A stretch of 11,988 nt of DNA from UBA1367 sp040268355 (GTDB taxonomy: Bacteria; Actinomycetota; Coriobacteriia; Coriobacteriales; Atopobiaceae). Under the pieces are notes generated by a model, which saw nothing but the letters and a program-made list of their open reading frames with translations, searched no databases and was not told where the DNA came from. Location of the stretch: assembly GCA_040268355.1 (NCBI GenBank), contig JAWRIT010000098.1:1-11988 (forward strand), read 5' to 3'. The position numbers and the translations under genes are program-made. Below, piece after piece: positions 10,448 through 11,988 of the stretch; the first letter of the stretch is position 1, and the number at the start of each line of letters is the position of its first letter.

Positions 10448-10506
10448 GACACGGAGGCACCTCTTCCCCTGCGCCGGCGACACACAAGTACCTCTTCCTC
10501 TGTGCC
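10448..10506. repeat. First pair of 28-nt repeats (copies a and b)
   Basis: Copy a is 10448-10475 and copy b is 10479-10506, separated by 3 nt. Both start GACAC and carry the core CCTCTTCC, matching copies c and d at 10705-10784. Copy b (GACACACAAGTACCTCTTCC) is nearer the consensus; copy a is more diverged in its first half and in its last bases. The pair ends 32 nt before the left arm of the large inverted repeat. Confidence 0.7.
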
Positions 10507-10538
10507 ATTTCCCCTGCCTGGGACGCAGTGAGGGAGTG

Positions 10539-10674
10539 CCGTGGCTAGAGATCGGACTTTTGCGGTGTTTTTTCGGACGTCCCGGAGTATCACCGTCTCC
10601 CGTCCTGCTGTTTTCTCGTCTGCTACTCCGCAAGTCGCGGATTCTCACCGCAAAAGTCCGATCTCTAGCCACGG
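10539..10674. repeat. Perfect 29-bp inverted repeat around a 78-nt centre
   Basis: The left arm 10539-10567 begins CCGTGGCTAGAGATCGG and ends TTTTGCGGTG. The right arm 10646-10674 is its exact reverse complement over 29 bases. A further 7-bp pairing (CGGAGTA 10583-10589 with TACTCCG 10624-10630) lies 15 nt inside each arm, so the whole 136-bp unit can form a long interrupted hairpin on either strand. The left arm is followed by T6 (10568-10573). The origin is unknown; candidates are two copies of an intergenic repeat inserted head to head, a small non-autonomous mobile element, or a structured RNA. No transposase lies in the window. Confidence 0.95.
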
Positions 10675-10704
10675 GCCACGCGGAACCAGGCCCGCGCCGG
10701 TGCG

Positions 10705-10784
10705 GACACACACGTGCCTCTTCCCCCGTGTCATACCCCCGTTTCGAGTGCGAACCGACACATACGTGCCTCTTCCTCCGTTTC
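10705..10784. repeat. Second pair of 28-nt repeats (copies c and d)
   Basis: Copy c is 10705-10732 and copy d is 10757-10784, with 24 nt between them. They share GACACA, then ACGTGCCTCTTCC, then CCGT(G/T)TC. Copy c has short complementary ends (GACAC/GTGTC). The pair begins 30 nt after the right arm of the inverted repeat, mirroring the 32 nt on the other side. All four copies lie in the same orientation on the plus strand, whereas the 29-bp arms are inverted. Confidence 0.8.
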
Positions 10785-11035
10785 ATGCGCGATCCAGTCA
10801 TGAGCACATGAAACCTCTACCAGCCGCGTTAGAGATCTCTCAAAACAGTAAGAGGATGCGGGTCTCGCACTCGATGGGAGGGTGGTTAGCGTGGCTCTCA
10901 CCTACAGGCTGCTGGTACATCGAAGCTGGTAGTCGCTGTGTTTCAGAACCATTTCTCCCACAGGTCACGCTCGCCTGTGGCGCGGCGGACGAGCCGGCAT
11001 GGTCAGGGTGCCCGTCCGTGCTCCCTGGCTCGGTC

Positions 11036-11064
11036 TTGTTCGCCCTTGGGGAAGCTGCTAAGGT
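11036..11064 (+). promoter_or_regulatory. Candidate promoter for the secreted-protein gene
   Basis: TTGTTC (11036-11041) and TAAGGT (11059-11064) are separated by 17 nt, the ideal sigma-70-type spacing, and lie about 90 nt before the start codon. Both boxes are imperfect matches to the consensus. Confidence 0.4.
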
Positions 11065-11154
11065 CGTTCCGTCAAATTGGTACCAGCTCATGCAATCATT
11101 CGGAAATGGTCCTCTGAGCAGGGCCATCACACCCCTATAGCAGGAGGGAGCAAC

Positions 11155-11988
11155 ATGCACCTTGGATGCAAGCGCCTCATGGCGGCGGCGCTGACCTTCG
11201 CGCTCGTCACCACCCTCATGCCGGCGACACCGGCATGGGCGGCAGATGACGGTGCGGCAGAGGTCGCCGCTGCGGCACAGGGCGAGACCACGATCTCGAT
11301 CGCTGGCGAACTCACGCCCGAGACGGAAACCATCACGGTCGATGCGAGCGGCGTGCCTGAGGGCGCGCGGCTCTTCGTCTCCACCTTCACGGCCGACCAA
11401 CTTGCCGCCGATCCCGCTCCCCCCCTATGGGGAGGGTGAGTGGCTCTTCAACTCCGCCGATGTGCCCGATTTTGCCTTCGGGGACGGCGAGAGGACCTTC
11501 TCTGTCGGGTCGGCCCAGCTCGTTGCCGGCTCTTCCGTCATCGCCTACGTGCTTGACGGCTGGACCATCGTCGCCCAGTCCGCCCCTGCGGTGGTGGCAG
11601 GTGCTGCGCAGGGCGAGTCCGAGGTCGCAACGCGCCAGCAGATCATCGACGCCTGCGGCGTGACCATGGACTCACCTCACGCCGAAGGCGCCGCGGCTGG
11701 CGCCTTCTCGCTCGCCGACACCTCCGCGCACGTCAGCGTGCGCCTGCACGACAGCATCGACTTCGCCCGTCTGACCGTGTTCGCCTATCCCAAGGCGGCA
11801 CGCTTCGACCCAGACAACACGTCGCACAACAAGTCGCTCTTCTCGTGCATGGTGCGCGACGGCGAGGACGTGCGCCTCAATGAGGTGACGGCGGAGTTCG
11901 GCGACAAGCTCGCGGCCCTCGACACCAGCTACAACCTCGTCGCTTACCTGTACTTCCAAGTGCCGCCCGCGGCAAACGACGACTACCA
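11155..11988 (+). CDS. Secreted protein with signal peptide, frameshifted at a C7 run, 3' end beyond the window
   Basis: The ATG at 11155 has a strong AGGAGGG site 6 nt upstream (11142-11148). Residues 1-29 form a signal peptide: basic start MHLGCKR, hydrophobic core AAALTFALVTTLM, cleavage after PAWA. As written, the frame stops at TGA 11437-11439, giving 94 residues. Dropping one C from the run at 11419-11425 joins it to a frame open to the window edge, with ...PPYGEGEWLFNSADVPDFAF continuing sensibly. The joined product shows two loosely similar beta-rich modules. Shared elements include a middle stretch (GARLFVSTFTADQLAADP versus FARLTVFAYPKAARFDPD) and module ends with VIAYVLDGW versus LVAYLYFQV. 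This suggests a repeat-built exported or surface protein. I do not recognise a named family. It faces away from secA across a 1-kb gap. Confidence 0.8.
11419..11425 (+). repeat. C7 homopolymer at the frame break
   Basis: Seven consecutive C occur in GCTCCCCCCCTATGG. With six C (or nine) the signal peptide is in frame with the long downstream coding frame; with seven it terminates 12 nt later. Homopolymer runs are prone to slipped-strand change and to sequencing error. Confidence 0.6.

Larger units (their letters stand above)
10134..11154. other. Gene-free stretch between secA and the secreted-protein gene
   Basis: About 1 kb separates the divergently oriented secA and the plus-strand secreted-protein gene. 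It holds the secA leader hairpin (10158-10177), the composite repeat (10448-10784), a palindrome AGAGATCTCT (10831-10840), a hairpin CCACAGG/CCTGTGG (10958-10964 with 10974-10980) without a T tract, and an imperfect hairpin with CGGACG/CGTCCG ends (10986-11018). Between 10201 and 10447 I see only small inverted repeats such as GGACCA/TGGTTC near 10395. I found no tRNA-, tmRNA- or RNase P-like signature. Open frames here are Arg/Pro/Ser-rich, lack homology I recognise, and run through the inverted repeat. Confidence 0.7.

Noticed and set aside
10448..10784. Reading the four 28-nt copies as a CRISPR array
   Set aside because: Spacers would be 3, 198 and 24 nt, the copies are diverged, a large inverted repeat sits in the middle, and no cas gene is present.
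10193..10807. A 204-codon open frame on the minus strand across the gene-free region
   Set aside because: It starts at a GTG without a clear ribosome binding site, is Arg/Ser/Pro-rich, runs through both arms of the inverted repeat and all four 28-nt copies, and the 28-nt copies fall in different reading frames, so there is no protein-level repeat.
11077..11154. An upstream in-frame ATG at 11077 for the secreted protein
   Set aside because: It would put 26 mostly polar residues before the signal peptide and has no ribosome binding site, whereas ATG 11155 has an excellent one.
10840..11400. A 186-codon minus-strand open frame overlapping the secreted-protein start
   Set aside because: It is opposite a signal-peptide gene with a strong ribosome binding site, lacks a recognisable domain, and covers the candidate promoter and hairpins.

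Overview
The window looks like chromosome from a high-GC actinobacterium. I infer class Coriobacteriia, close to Olsenella/Atopobiaceae, from the Actinobacteria-like RF2 and SecA sequences, the secA-prfB-ftsE-ftsX order, strong GGAGG-type ribosome binding sites, and an anaerobe-type flavin reductase of the kind fused to rubredoxin. This placement is from sequence memory only; no search was run.

Positions 1-10133 hold a run of minus-strand housekeeping genes. In transcription order, right to left, they are secA (protein export ATPase), prfB (release factor 2), ftsE and ftsX (division ABC complex), rnr (RNase R), a TPR-like protein, smpB (trans-translation) and a flavin reductase-domain protein cut by the left edge. 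Three junctions are tightly coupled: secA/prfB share one base as TAATG, ftsE/ftsX overlap by 8 nt, and the TPR gene/smpB overlap by 8 nt. A probable terminator after ftsX separates ftsEX from rnr. RNase R and SmpB act together in clearing stalled ribosomes and their mRNAs, so the rnr-TPR-smpB cluster makes functional sense.

Positions 10134-11154 are about 1 kb with no credible gene. This stretch holds a symmetric composite repeat (10448-10784): a perfect 29-bp inverted repeat flanked on each side by a pair of 28-nt repeats.

Positions 11155-11988, on the plus strand, encode a secreted protein with a clear signal peptide. Its frame breaks at a run of seven C and resumes in another frame to the window edge. 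This is a disrupted gene, a sequencing error, or a possible phase-variation switch.

The points most worth following are the composite repeat, the C7 frame break, an RF2 whose stop-codon motif reads SPT instead of SPF, and an FtsE with a long acidic N-terminal extension. I found no clearly new multi-gene system.
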